A stretch of 64,000 bases of DNA. It comes from Herbaspirillum chlorophenolicum (GTDB lineage: Bacteria > Pseudomonadota > Gammaproteobacteria > Burkholderiales > Burkholderiaceae_D). Within the stretch, counting starts at the first letter, position 1; every line of letters starts with the position of its first letter. The stretch is taken from positions 24,960 to 88,959 of the forward strand of contig NZ_LFLT01000020.1 in the NCBI RefSeq assembly GCF_001189955.1. The letters are read 5' to 3'. The translations under genes and the position numbers were made by a program. A model generated the notes under the pieces. The model did no database searches. It saw only the letters and a list, made by a program, of their open reading frames with translations, and had not been told where the DNA came from. This document shows positions 35,740-44,432 of the stretch, one piece after another.

Positions 35740-37500
35740 TCAGAACCCGAAGGTACGCCCATCCGGATTGCGCGGATCGGAGAAACCATAGAAGCCGTCC
35801 GGCTTGATCTGGATGGTCTGGGTGCGGCCCATCGATGGCTGGACGCTGATTTTCTGGCCCTTGTCCTGCAGGATCTTCAGGGTATCGGCAGACAAGCCCT
35901 TTTCCACGCGCAACTGGTCCGGCGCCCACTGGTGGTGGATGCGCGGCGTGATGGTGGCTTCGGCCACGTTCATGTCGTAGTCGATCACGTTGAGGATGGT
36001 CTGCAGCGTGGTGGTGATGATGCGGCTGCCGCCCGGGCTGCCGGTGACCAGGAAGGGCTTGCCGTCCTTGAGCACGAAAGTGGGCGACATCGACGACAGC
36101 GGACGCTTGTACGGGCCGACCGCGTTGGCATCGCCGCCGACCAGGCCGAAGGCGTTGGGTACGCCGGGCTTGGCGGAGAAGTCATCCATCTCGTTGTTCA
36201 AGGTGATGCCGGTGCCGGTCGCCACGATGCCGCTGCCGAAGTTCAGGTTCAGCGTGTAGGTGGTCGCCACCAGGTTGCCTTCCTTGTCGGCTACCGAGAA
36301 ATGCGTGGTCTGGTCGCTTTCATACGGCTGCGGCTGGCCCGGCTTGATCTCGGACGACGGGGTGGCGCGGTCCGGGTTGATCTTCTTGGCCAACTCATCC
36401 GCGTAGGCGCGCGAGGTCAGGCCCTTGACCGGCACCTTGGTGAAGTCCGGATCGCCCAGGTATTCGGAACGGTCGGCGTAGGCCAGCTTCATGGCCTCGG
36501 CCATCAGGTGGATGGACTGCGCGCTGTCGGCGCCGTATTCCTTGAGCGGATAGCGTTCCAGGATATTCATCATCTGGATGATGTGCACCCCGCCCGAGCT
36601 CGGCGGCGGCATCGACATCACCTGGTAGCCGCGGTAATTGCCGGTGACCGGCACACGTTCCACCACCTTGTAGTTCTTCAGGTCGTCGGCGGAAATCAGG
36701 CCGCCGTGCTTGTCCATCTCGGCCACGATCTTTTTGGCAATGGCGCCTTCATAGAAGGCCGATGGCCCTTGCTTGGCGATCAGCCGCATCGACTTGGCCA
36801 GGTCCTTCTGCACCAGCTTCTCGCCGGCCTGCAGCGGACGGCCGTCCTTGAAGAAGATGGCCTTGCTCGACTCCCACTGGCCCAGATGCTCGCGCTCGGC
36901 GGCCAGGATCAAGGCCAGGCTCGGGCTGACCGGATAACCCTTTTCAGCCAGCTCGATGGCCGGCTGCATCACCTGCGACAGCTTCATGGTGCCGTACTTG
37001 GACAGCGCATGGGTCAGGCCCGCGACCGTGCCGGGCACGCCAACAGCCAGGTGGGTATACAGCGAACGGCCGGGCACCACGTTGCCCTTGTCGTCGAGGT
37101 ACATGTTGCGGGTGGCGCGTTGCGGCGCCATTTCGCGGAAGTCCAGCGCCACGTTTTTGCCGGTCTTGGCATCGTGGATCATCATGAAACCGCCGCCGCC
37201 GATGTTGCCCGCATTAGGCAGCACCACTGCCAGCGCAAAGCCGACCGCCACGCCGGCGTCGACTGCGTTGCCGCCCTTCTTCAGGATATCCACGCCGACC
37301 TTGGTGGCCAGTCCCTGCTCGGTGGCGACCATGCCGTTCTTGGCCTCGACCGGGCTGATGATGTCGTAGGTGAGGTCGTATTTGATGACTGGCGCCGAGG
37401 GCGGGGGCGTCTGCGCGGAAGCCGGCATGAACGCCAGCGAGGTACAGAGGGGCAGCAAAGCCAATGCGGCTGGCTTGCAAAGTCCGGTGAACTTTTGCAT
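35740..37500 (-). CDS. ggt: Gamma-glutamyltranspeptidase
   Basis: A 586-residue GGT, the usual precursor length. The signal peptide MQKFTGLCKPAALALLPLCT ends near ASAQ. GNIGGGGFMMIHDAKTGK and the arginine in LDFREMAPQRA belong to the large subunit. Autocleavage is expected before Thr398 in SDQTTHFSVADKEGN, which becomes the N-terminal nucleophile of the small subunit; TGSPGGSRIITTTLQ follows in the oxyanion region. It acts in the periplasm, hydrolysing glutathione and other gamma-glutamyl compounds to supply glutamate and cysteine-glycine. A perfect spaced palindrome lies 45 bp upstream of the start. Confidence 0.95.
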   Translation of the reverse strand: MQKFTGLCKPAALALLPLCTSLAFMPASAQTPPPSAPVIKYDLTYDIISPVEAKNGMVATEQGLATKVGVDILKKGGNAVDAGVAVGFALAVVLPNAGNIGGGGFMMIHDAKTGKNVALDFREMAPQRATRNMYLDDKGNVVPGRSLYTHLAVGVPGTVAGLTHALSKYGTMKLSQVMQPAIELAEKGYPVSPSLALILAAEREHLGQWESSKAIFFKDGRPLQAGEKLVQKDLAKSMRLIAKQGPSAFYEGAIAKKIVAEMDKHGGLISADDLKNYKVVERVPVTGNYRGYQVMSMPPPSSGGVHIIQMMNILERYPLKEYGADSAQSIHLMAEAMKLAYADRSEYLGDPDFTKVPVKGLTSRAYADELAKKINPDRATPSSEIKPGQPQPYESDQTTHFSVADKEGNLVATTYTLNLNFGSGIVATGTGITLNNEMDDFSAKPGVPNAFGLVGGDANAVGPYKRPLSSMSPTFVLKDGKPFLVTGSPGGSRIITTTLQTILNVIDYDMNVAEATITPRIHHQWAPDQLRVEKGLSADTLKILQDKGQKISVQPSMGRTQTIQIKPDGFYGFSDPRNPDGRTFGF

Positions 37501-37823
37501 GTGGATCTCCTGATATCTGGACTTGTCGAGAGGGTTATTGTTTTAGAACATTCTTGTGTTCTGTGTACCGCCATCGATGGCAGCAGTCTGGCAGACGGCG
37601 GCACCCAATGATTGTAGAGGCTGCCTTGGGCCTGTCTATAGGATTTCTCTGACAAGCGCTGGATTATTGATGCCGCTTTCATCCACGCATGTGCCGTATC
37701 CGCCTGTCGTCCACTGTCGAGCATGGCGGGCGCAGAATAGCATTTCCGCCATGGCGAGGGCAGGGCCAATCGGGATGGATTTGATGGGGCCAGCGTGCTG
37801 TTGCGATGCAAAAACAGGCGTGC
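37501..37823. promoter_or_regulatory. ggt upstream region with palindrome
   Basis: No convincing gene is seen in these 323 bases between ggt and the 3' end of gntR. AGAACATTCTTGTGTTCT (37545-37562) is a perfect inverted repeat with 6-bp arms and a 6-bp spacer, 45 bp before the ggt start codon. This is a likely operator or activator site for an unidentified regulator. The remaining sequence shows no clear structure. Confidence 0.45.
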
Positions 37824-38882
37824 TCAGGTACTCTCGCGGACCGCCAGTTCGAAGCCGAGGTCGAGCCGTCCTTTGGGGATGTCTTCGCCTTTGAGTTGGC
37901 GGATCAGCATTTCGGCCGACTTGTAGCCGATGTCGTAGCGCGGCGTGATGACGGTGGTGATGGAGGGGGTGGCGCAGGCCGCCCAGGAGAGGTCGTTGAA
38001 ACCGGCGATGGCCAACTGTCCGGGCACCGCAATGCCCTGGCGCTGGCATTCGAACAATGCCCCCAGGGCCAGGTCGTCGTTGCAGCAGAACACGGCGTCG
38101 CAATCGGGACGCACCTCCAGGACCCGGCGCAAAAGCTGCGCACCCATGTCCACCGTGGTCGGCAGCGGCAGCAGCACTTCCACGGCGGGATCGATGCCGG
38201 CTTCCTGCAAGCCTTTGCGGAAGCCTTCGCGGCGCTTCATCATGCGCGGGTCGAGTTGGGCCGCAATGAAGGCAGGGCGCTGGTAGCCGCGTTCGGCCAG
38301 GTGGCGGGCCACTGCATAACCGGCCTTGGTCTGCGAGAAGCCGACCGAGTATTCGTCGTTGCTGCGCCCCAGGTCGAACATGCGCACGGCGGGAATGGCG
38401 CGGCTGGCCGGGCGGCTTTGCAGGATCTCGTGCTGTTCGCTGCTGGAGAGCAGGAAGCCGGCCGGCGCATGCGCCAGGTAGGTCGAGATCAGTTGCGCTT
38501 CCTTGTCGCGCGCATAGCCGGTTTCGCCGATCAGGAACTGATAGCCGGCTTCGGCCAGGTAGTCGCGGATGCCGGAGAGCGTTTCGATGAAGACGGCATT
38601 GGTCAGCGACGGCACCAGCACCCCGATGACCTGCGAGCGCGCCGAGGCCAGCGTGGCGGCGGCCTGGTTGGGCACATAGCCCAGCTTCTCGATGGCGGCA
38701 AAGATGCGCTCGCGCGACTGTTCCTGCACCAGCTCCGGCATCTTCAAGGCGCGCGACACCGTCATCGAACTGACGCCGGCCTCGGCCGCGACATCGGTGA
38801 TGGTCACGCGGCCGGTGGCCCGGCTGCCTTTCGGAAGGGGGAGAGGAACGGATTTGCTGTCTTGTGCTGCGCGCTTGCTCAT
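37824..38882 (-). CDS. gntR: LacI-family regulator of gluconate use (GntR-type)
   Basis: A 352-residue LacI-type repressor. The start at 38882 (MSKRAAQDSKSVPLPLPKGS) precedes the helix-turn-helix VTITDVAAEAGVSSMTVSRALK, the hinge YVPNQAAATLASARSQVIGVLVPSLTN and a ribose-binding-like effector domain (VFCCNDDLALGALFECQRQG, LAIAGFND). The pattern matches the GntR/IdnR gluconate repressors of the LacI family, which are unrelated to the winged-helix GntR family despite the name. It is divergent from the gluconate transporter gene; two near-identical palindromes in between are its probable operators. A third copy lies in front of edd at 50752. Confidence 0.88.
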   Translation of the reverse strand: MSKRAAQDSKSVPLPLPKGSRATGRVTITDVAAEAGVSSMTVSRALKMPELVQEQSRERIFAAIEKLGYVPNQAAATLASARSQVIGVLVPSLTNAVFIETLSGIRDYLAEAGYQFLIGETGYARDKEAQLISTYLAHAPAGFLLSSSEQHEILQSRPASRAIPAVRMFDLGRSNDEYSVGFSQTKAGYAVARHLAERGYQRPAFIAAQLDPRMMKRREGFRKGLQEAGIDPAVEVLLPLPTTVDMGAQLLRRVLEVRPDCDAVFCCNDDLALGALFECQRQGIAVPGQLAIAGFNDLSWAACATPSITTVITPRYDIGYKSAEMLIRQLKGEDIPKGRLDLGFELAVREST

Positions 38883-39277
38883 GGCGGTGGGATCGTCGAT
38901 GTGGCCGACATCATACCGCGACGGGCCCCCGGGCGGCGATCGGGAATCCTTTCCCGCAGCCAATTTTCATGCTGTGCCGAAGATGCCGTTGTGCCGCAGC
39001 GCAGCACAACAAGTGTTTGACCAGCTTGAAATGTTAGCGTTATCATCGCGCCCCATGTTAACGCTAACATTTCGACCGCCGGGAACACGGCGGCGAAGTT
39101 GGTGCTGGCTACTACACTCAGGAAGATTCAACAAAACACTACGAAGATAGTGCAGACGAACGCGCCACCTCTTAGGCTGGTCGCCGGAGACGCTCGCCCG
39201 CAAGCCGTAACGGCAATGGGCGCCCTCCGGCGGCCGGCCTGGCCGCGCGCCGTCGGCTATCGGCATACGGAGATCCC
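38883..39277. promoter_or_regulatory. gntR/gntT control region with two GntR operators and long leader
   Basis: Two palindromes of the LacI-family type lie close together: ATGTTAGCGTTATCAT (39031-39046) and ATGTTAACGCTAACAT (39055-39070). A plausible promoter toward the transporter is TTGACC (39017-39022), an 18-bp spacer and TATCAT (39041-39046), so the first operator covers the spacer and -10 element and the second the transcription start. The 207 bases from the second operator to the transporter ATG at 39278 contain no conserved gene. They form a long leader whose purpose is not evident. Confidence 0.7.
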
Positions 39278-40630
39278 ATGCTGGGCATGAGCCACGAAGC
39301 AACATTGCTGTTCAATGCATTCATCGCGATCCTCGCGCTGGTCTTGATGATCACGCGCCTGCGCATCCACCCCTTCATCGCGCTGACCATCACGTCCGGT
39401 TTCCTCGGCTTGATTTCGGGCATGCCGCTGCCCAAGATCGTCAAATCCTTCCAGGACGGCTTCGGCGGCGTGCTGGGCTTCGTCGGTATCGTGCTGGGCC
39501 TGGGCACCATGCTGGGCAAGCTGATGGCCGAATCCGGCGGCGCCGACCAGATCTCGCAGACGCTGGTGCGCGCCTTCGGCCGCGAGCGCGTGCACTGGGC
39601 CATGATGATGGGCGCTTTCCTGGTCGGCATCCCGCTGTTCTTTGAAATCGGCTTCGTCTTGCTGATCCCGCTGGTGTTCATCGTCGCGCGCCGCTCGGGC
39701 GTGCCGCTGTTCAAGATCGGCATGCCCATGCTGGCCAGCCTGTCGGTGATGCACGGCCTGGTGCCGCCGCATCCGGGGCCGCTCTTGGCCATCGGCATCT
39801 TCGGCGCCGACATCGGCAAGACCATCTTCTACGGCCTGATCGTCGGCCTGCCCACCGTCATCATCGCCGGTCCGATGTTCGGCTCCTTCATTTCGAAGTA
39901 CGTCGACATCAAGCCCTCCGACGAACTGGTGGCACAGCTGGCGCGCGAGCCGGAGACCAAGAACCTGCCGGGCTTCACCGTCACCCTGGTCACGGTGCTG
40001 TCGCCGGTGTTCCTGATGCTGCTGAAGACCTTTGTCGACGTCACCCTGCCGGACGGCCATGCGATGCGCGACCTGATGGACTTCATCGGCAACCCCATCG
40101 TGGCCCTGCTGGCGGCGCTGCTGCTGGCGATGTGGACCTTCGGCGTGGCCCGCGGCTTCACCCGCCAGCAAGTCCTGAAATTCGTCGACCAGAGCCTGGC
40201 GCCGACCGCGGCCATCGTGCTGATCATCGGCGCCGGCGGCGGCTTCAAGCAGATGCTGGTGAACTCCGGTGTGGGCACCGCCATCGGCCAGCTGGCCGTA
40301 CATGCGCAGATCTCGCCGCTGCTGCTGGCCTGGTTCGTGGCCGGCGTGATCCGCGTGGCGACCGGTTCGGCGACTGTCGCCACCATCACCGGCGCCGGCA
40401 TCGTCGCCCCGCTGGTGGCACTGATCCCCGGCACCAACAAGGAACTGCTGGTGCTGGCCACCGGCGCCGGCTCGCTGATCCTGTCGCACGTCAACGATGC
40501 GGGCTTCTGGCTGGTCAAGGAATACTTCAATATGAGCGTGGGGGAAACCTTCAAGACCTGGACGCTGATGGAAACCCTGATTTCGGTTGTTGCTATTATC
40601 TTCATCATGCTGCTCAACCTGGTCGTGTAA
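39278..40630 (+). CDS. gntT: Gluconate:proton symporter (GntP family)
   Basis: A 450-residue inner membrane transporter with about 12-14 hydrophobic helices. Family features include LRIHPFIALTITSGFLGLISG in outline, a GFGGVLGFVGIVLGLGTMLGKLMAESGGA region, LPTVIIAGPMFG, and near the C-terminus VATGSATVATITGAGIVAPL and LSHVNDAGFWLVKEYF. GntP-family proteins take up gluconate, 5-ketogluconate or L-idonate with protons. Downstream genes for gluconokinase and idonate/5-ketogluconate enzymes suggest it may carry all three, so IdnT is an equal name. CGGAG precedes the ATG at 39278. Confidence 0.92.
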   Translation: MLGMSHEATLLFNAFIAILALVLMITRLRIHPFIALTITSGFLGLISGMPLPKIVKSFQDGFGGVLGFVGIVLGLGTMLGKLMAESGGADQISQTLVRAFGRERVHWAMMMGAFLVGIPLFFEIGFVLLIPLVFIVARRSGVPLFKIGMPMLASLSVMHGLVPPHPGPLLAIGIFGADIGKTIFYGLIVGLPTVIIAGPMFGSFISKYVDIKPSDELVAQLAREPETKNLPGFTVTLVTVLSPVFLMLLKTFVDVTLPDGHAMRDLMDFIGNPIVALLAALLLAMWTFGVARGFTRQQVLKFVDQSLAPTAAIVLIIGAGGGFKQMLVNSGVGTAIGQLAVHAQISPLLLAWFVAGVIRVATGSATVATITGAGIVAPLVALIPGTNKELLVLATGAGSLILSHVNDAGFWLVKEYFNMSVGETFKTWTLMETLISVVAIIFIMLLNLVV

Positions 40631-40640
40631 ACGCACTACC

Positions 40641-40664
40641 CGCCCGGCTCGCGCCGGGCGTTTT
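40641..40664 (+). terminator. Intercistronic terminator-like hairpin between gntT and gntK
   Basis: CGCCCGGC (40641-40648) and GCCGGGCG (40653-40660) form a perfect 8-bp stem with loop TCGC and four T residues. It lies 18 bp upstream of the gluconokinase ATG. It may lower expression of the kinase and downstream genes relative to the transporter. Confidence 0.65.
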
Positions 40665-40681
40665 GCCATAAAGGAAATGCC

Positions 40682-42235
40682 ATGTCTACTACTCCCCGCT
40701 ACATGCTCGGCGTCGATCTCGGCACCACCAGCACCAAGACCGTCGTGTTCACCCTCGACGGCAAGGTGGTTGCCCAGCATGCGGAGGAGTACCCGGTGTT
40801 GTGTACCGAGCCGGGCATGGCCGAGCAGGACCCGCAACAGATCTATGAAGCCGCGCTGGGCTCGATCGCCGGCGCGGTGAAGGCTGCCAAGGCGGCGCCG
40901 GAAGACATCGCGCTGCTGTCCTTCAGCGCCGCCATGCACAGCGTGATTGCGCTGGATGCCGACAACGGGCTGCTGTCCAACAGCATCACCTGGGGCGATA
41001 TCCGCGCCTCGGTCTGGGCCGAGCGGATCAAGAAGGAATTCGACGGCAACGCCATCTACCGCCGCACCGGCACGCCTATCCATCCGATGTCGCCGCTGTG
41101 CAAGCTGATGTGGATGCGCCACGAAAAGTCCGAGGTGTTCAGCAAGGCCACGCGTTTCGTCGGCATCAAGGAATACCTGATGTTCCGCCTGTTCGGCGAG
41201 TGGGTGGTGGACCATTCGATCGCCTCGGCCACCGGCATGTTCAACCTGCGCGAGCTGGATTGGGACAAGGAAGCGCTGGCGCTGCTGAAGGTCGACGCTG
41301 CCCAGTTGCCCAAGCCGGTTCCTACCACCTACCGCCTGCCGGCGCTGAAGCCGGAGATGGCGCAGCGCCTGGGTTTGTCGACTTCCACGCCTTTCATCAT
41401 CGGCGCCAATGACGGCGTATTGTCCAATCTCGGTGTGAACGCCATCGAGACCGGCCACGTGGCAGTTACCATCGGTACCTCCGGCGCCATGCGCACCGTG
41501 ATCGGCCAGCCGCTGACAGACCCGCACGGCCGCCTGTTCTGCTACGCACTGACCGAGAAGCACTGGGTGGTCGGCGGCCCGGTCAACAACGGCGGCAACA
41601 TCTTCCGCTGGGTGCGCGACGAGCTGGCCACGGCCGAAGCGGCTGCCGCGCGCGATGAGGGCGTCGATCCCTACGAGGCATTGACGCGCATCGCCGAGAA
41701 GGTCACCCCCGGCGCCGAAGGCCTGCTGTTCCATCCTTTCCTGGCCGGCGAACGCGCGCCGCTGTGGAACGCCGACCTGCGCGGCTCCTTCTTTGGCCTC
41801 GGCCTGCACCACGGCAAGCACCACATGATCCGCGCCGCGCTGGAAGGCGTGATCTTCAACCTCTACAGCATCCTGCCGGCGCTGGAGGATTTGGTCGGCC
41901 CCACCAAACGCATGATGGCCACCGGCGGCTTCGCCCGTTCGGCGCTGTGGCGCCAGATGATGGCCGATATCTTCAACCGCGAAGTGATGGTGCCCGAGAG
42001 CGTGGAGTCCTCCTGCCTGGGCGCGGCCGTGCTGGGGGCGTATGCGTTGGGCCTGGTCGACTCGCTGGAGGCGATCTCGGACATGGTCGGATCGAACCAC
42101 CATCACACGCCGCAAGCCGAAGCAGTCAAGGTCTACAGCCGACTGCAGCCAATCTTCTCGGCCATTCCCGCCAAGCTGGAAGCCGAGTACCACGCCATCG
42201 CCGCTTTCCAGCGCGAGATGGTCAGACCGACATAA
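40682..42235 (+). CDS. gntK: Gluconokinase (FGGY carbohydrate kinase family)
   Basis: A 517-residue FGGY kinase. The N-terminal phosphate loop is MLGVDLGTTSTKTVVFTLDG. ISTG/IGTSGAMRT and NNGGNIFRW belong to the central fold, and the C-terminal MMATGGFARSALWRQMMADIF and SSCLGAAVLGAYALG are FGGY signatures. Length and the CKLMWMRHEKSEVF region fit the gluconokinase branch rather than xylulokinase. It phosphorylates gluconate to 6-phosphogluconate, the substrate of Edd encoded 8.5 kb downstream. It is unrelated to the small P-loop GntK/IdnK of E. coli. It lies 51 bp after the transporter gene. Confidence 0.9.
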   Translation: MSTTPRYMLGVDLGTTSTKTVVFTLDGKVVAQHAEEYPVLCTEPGMAEQDPQQIYEAALGSIAGAVKAAKAAPEDIALLSFSAAMHSVIALDADNGLLSNSITWGDIRASVWAERIKKEFDGNAIYRRTGTPIHPMSPLCKLMWMRHEKSEVFSKATRFVGIKEYLMFRLFGEWVVDHSIASATGMFNLRELDWDKEALALLKVDAAQLPKPVPTTYRLPALKPEMAQRLGLSTSTPFIIGANDGVLSNLGVNAIETGHVAVTIGTSGAMRTVIGQPLTDPHGRLFCYALTEKHWVVGGPVNNGGNIFRWVRDELATAEAAAARDEGVDPYEALTRIAEKVTPGAEGLLFHPFLAGERAPLWNADLRGSFFGLGLHHGKHHMIRAALEGVIFNLYSILPALEDLVGPTKRMMATGGFARSALWRQMMADIFNREVMVPESVESSCLGAAVLGAYALGLVDSLEAISDMVGSNHHHTPQAEAVKVYSRLQPIFSAIPAKLEAEYHAIAAFQREMVRPT

Positions 42236-42260
42236 AACACCACCGACAACAGGAGACGAC

Positions 42261-43055
42261 ATGACAGTGAAGACCACGGCGCTACCCGCAGGCCTGAAAG
42301 AATTTTCCCTGGAGGGCAAGCTGGCCCTGATCACCGGATCGTCCGGCGGCATCGGCCTGGCGCTGGCGCGAGGCCTGGCGCAGGCGGGCGCGGCCATCGT
42401 GCTCAACGGACGCGATGCGGGCAAGCTCGGCAAGGTCGCGCAGCAACTGCGCGACGAGGGCCACACCATCCATGAATCCAGCTTCGACGCCACCTCGTCA
42501 GAAGCGGTCAAGGCAGCCGTGCAGAAGATCGAGTCCGACATCGGCGCCATCGACATCCTGGTCAACAACGCCGGCATTCAGCGCCGCAACCCGCTGGAGG
42601 ATTTCAAGGAATCCGACTGGCACGACATCATCAACACCAACTTGAACAGCGTGTTCTACGCAGCACAGGCGGTGGCGCGCCACATGATTCCGCGCGGCCG
42701 CGGCAAGATCATCAACATCTGTTCGGTGCAGAGCGAGCTGGGCCGCCCCGGCATCGCACCGTACGCCGCCACCAAGGGCGCGGTGAAGATGTTCACCAAG
42801 GGCATGGCAATCGACTGGGGCAAGTACGGCATCCAGGTCAACGGCCTCGGCCCCGGCTACTTCAAGACCGAGATGAACATGGCGCTGGTCAACGACCAGA
42901 AATTCACCGACTGGCTGGTGGGCCGCACGCCCTCGCGCCGCTGGGGCGACGTCGAGGATCTGGTGGGCGCAGCAGTGTTCCTCGGCAGCGATGCCTCGCG
43001 CTTCGTCAACGGCCATATCCTCTATGTGGATGGTGGCGTGACCGCGACACTGTAA
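42261..43055 (+). CDS. Gluconate 5-dehydrogenase / 5-ketogluconate reductase (SDR)
   Basis: A 264-residue SDR. ATG at 42261 follows AGGAGACGAC. It shows FSLEGKLALITGSSGGIGLAL, NNAGIQRRNPLEDF, ICSVQSELGRPGIAPYAATKGAVKM (Tyr and Lys of the catalytic pair) and a C-terminal GHILYVDGGVTATL. NNAGIQRR followed by the SxLGR region is characteristic of IdnO/Gno proteins. It reduces 5-ketogluconate to gluconate with NADPH, or does the reverse. With L-idonate 5-dehydrogenase directly downstream and gluconokinase upstream, it completes conversion of L-idonate to 6-phosphogluconate. Confidence 0.9.
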   Translation: MTVKTTALPAGLKEFSLEGKLALITGSSGGIGLALARGLAQAGAAIVLNGRDAGKLGKVAQQLRDEGHTIHESSFDATSSEAVKAAVQKIESDIGAIDILVNNAGIQRRNPLEDFKESDWHDIINTNLNSVFYAAQAVARHMIPRGRGKIINICSVQSELGRPGIAPYAATKGAVKMFTKGMAIDWGKYGIQVNGLGPGYFKTEMNMALVNDQKFTDWLVGRTPSRRWGDVEDLVGAAVFLGSDASRFVNGHILYVDGGVTATL

Positions 43056-43088
43056 ATCAACCCTTCAAGTACACATCAGGAGACCACC

Positions 43089-44126
43089 ATGCAACAAGGC
43101 ATCGTCATCCATGCGCCGCACGACCTGCGCATCCAGGAACTGGAAACCGGCGAACTGCAGCCGCAGCAACTGAAGGTCAAGGTCAAGGCCGGCGGCATTT
43201 GCGGCTCCGATTTGCATTACTACCACCACGGCGGCTTCGGTGTGGTGCGCATCAAGGAACCGATGGTGCTGGGCCATGAGGTATCGGGCCAGATCGCCGA
43301 GGTCGGCTCGGGCATTTCCGATATCAAGCCGGGCACCCGTATCGCCATCAGCCCAAGCCGTCCCTGCGGCGCCTGCAAGTACTGCCAGGAGGGCAAGCAG
43401 AACCACTGCCTGGACATGCGCTTCTACGGCAGCGCCATGCGCATGCCGCACGTCCAGGGTGCGTTCCGTCAGGAGATCGTAATCGAGCGCGCGCAAGCGC
43501 ATGTGGTGGCGGACCACGTCAGCGATGGCGAAGCGGCCATGGCTGAGCCGCTGTCGGTGGCGCTGCATGCCGTGCGCCGCGCCGGTCCGCTGGTCGGCAA
43601 GCGCGTGCTGGTGACCGGTTGCGGCCCGATCGGCGCACTGGTGGTGATCGCCGCCCGCCGCGCCGGCGCGTTGGAAGTGGTGGTCACCGATGTGGCGAAG
43701 ATGCCGCTGGAGACCGCGGTCAAGGTCGGCGCCGACCGCGCCGTCAACATGGCGGAAACACCCGATGCGCTGAAGGAATACGCAGCCGATAAAGGCACTT
43801 TCGACGTCCTGTTCGAAGCCAGCGGCAACGAGCGTGCACTGGTCGGCGCGCTGGAAGCACTGCGCCCGCAGGCCATCATCGTGCAGGTGGGGCTGGGCGG
43901 CGATATCAACTTCCCGGCCAACCTGCTGGTGGGCAAGGAGCTGGACTGGCGCGGCGCCTTCCGTTTCCATGAGGAGTTCGCCATGGCGGTGGAGTTGATG
44001 AACAAGAAGCTGGTGGACGTGAAGCCGCTGATCTCGGCCACCTATCCGTTTGAAAAATCGGTGGAAGCCTTTGAGATTGCCGGCGACCGGTCGAAGATGA
44101 TGAAGGTGCAGATCAGTTTCGCCTGA
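43089..44126 (+). CDS. idnD: L-idonate 5-dehydrogenase
   Basis: A 345-residue zinc-dependent medium-chain dehydrogenase. Zinc-site motifs are GGICGSDLHYYHHGGFG (catalytic Cys), GHEVSGQIAEVGSG and the structural cysteines CGACKYCQEGKQNHC. The Rossmann motif is VLVTGCGPIGALVVIAARR. The HYYHHGGFG stretch is characteristic of L-idonate 5-dehydrogenases. It oxidises L-idonate to 5-ketogluconate. It follows the 5-ketogluconate reductase by 33 bp and ends the operon, with a terminator hairpin just after it. Confidence 0.92.
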   Translation: MQQGIVIHAPHDLRIQELETGELQPQQLKVKVKAGGICGSDLHYYHHGGFGVVRIKEPMVLGHEVSGQIAEVGSGISDIKPGTRIAISPSRPCGACKYCQEGKQNHCLDMRFYGSAMRMPHVQGAFRQEIVIERAQAHVVADHVSDGEAAMAEPLSVALHAVRRAGPLVGKRVLVTGCGPIGALVVIAARRAGALEVVVTDVAKMPLETAVKVGADRAVNMAETPDALKEYAADKGTFDVLFEASGNERALVGALEALRPQAIIVQVGLGGDINFPANLLVGKELDWRGAFRFHEEFAMAVELMNKKLVDVKPLISATYPFEKSVEAFEIAGDRSKMMKVQISFA

Positions 44127-44148
44127 ACCTGCAAGGTGCCAGCATCCG

Positions 44149-44176
44149 AAAGCAGGCCGTGAGGCCTGCTTTTTCT
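44149..44176 (+). terminator. Intrinsic terminator after idnD
   Basis: AAAGCAGGCC (44149-44158) pairs perfectly with GGCCTGCTTT (44163-44172), loop GTGA, followed by a T-rich run. It ends the gntT-gntK-gno-idnD transcript. Confidence 0.93.
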
Positions 44177-44432
44177 TTTTCGGTCATCGAAAAATCAAGC
44201 AAAAAGTTGATTGTTGAAATACTGTCTATAGACAAGACAAGTTCTCATGGCCTAAGATTCGCAGCTTGCAGACAAGGGGGAATCTGTCACTTGTAGTCGC
44301 AGCTGGCCATGAAGGTTCGGTTGCGCCTCAACAGGAAAAGATTTCGTCTGCTTCCCCATTTCCTTTTGAATATATTGCTTTCCATATAGGAGGGCGGGGA
44401 CGGTTTTTTCCATTCATTTGATAAAAAAGAGC
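44177..44432. promoter_or_regulatory. Region upstream of the lipoprotein gene with a 12-bp palindrome
   Basis: These bases, with the idnD terminator, make a 306-bp gap without a gene. TGTCTATAGACA (44223-44234) is a perfect palindrome in AT-rich DNA, about 200 bp before the lipoprotein start, and may be an operator. The rest has no feature I can name. Confidence 0.35.

Noticed and set aside
37563..37823. Short frames in the gap between ggt and gntR
   Set aside because: None has a ribosome site, signal peptide or family motif; the gap is more simply a control and spacer region.
37824..38882. Placing gntR in the winged-helix GntR family because of its name
   Set aside because: The helix-turn-helix and hinge are of the LacI type; the shared name is historical.
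39257..42577. An open frame of over 1100 codons on the minus strand opposite gntT and gntK
   Set aside because: It is antisense to two clearly conserved genes, is rich in His, Gln, Arg and Gly with no domain, and results from the strong GC bias at third codon positions.
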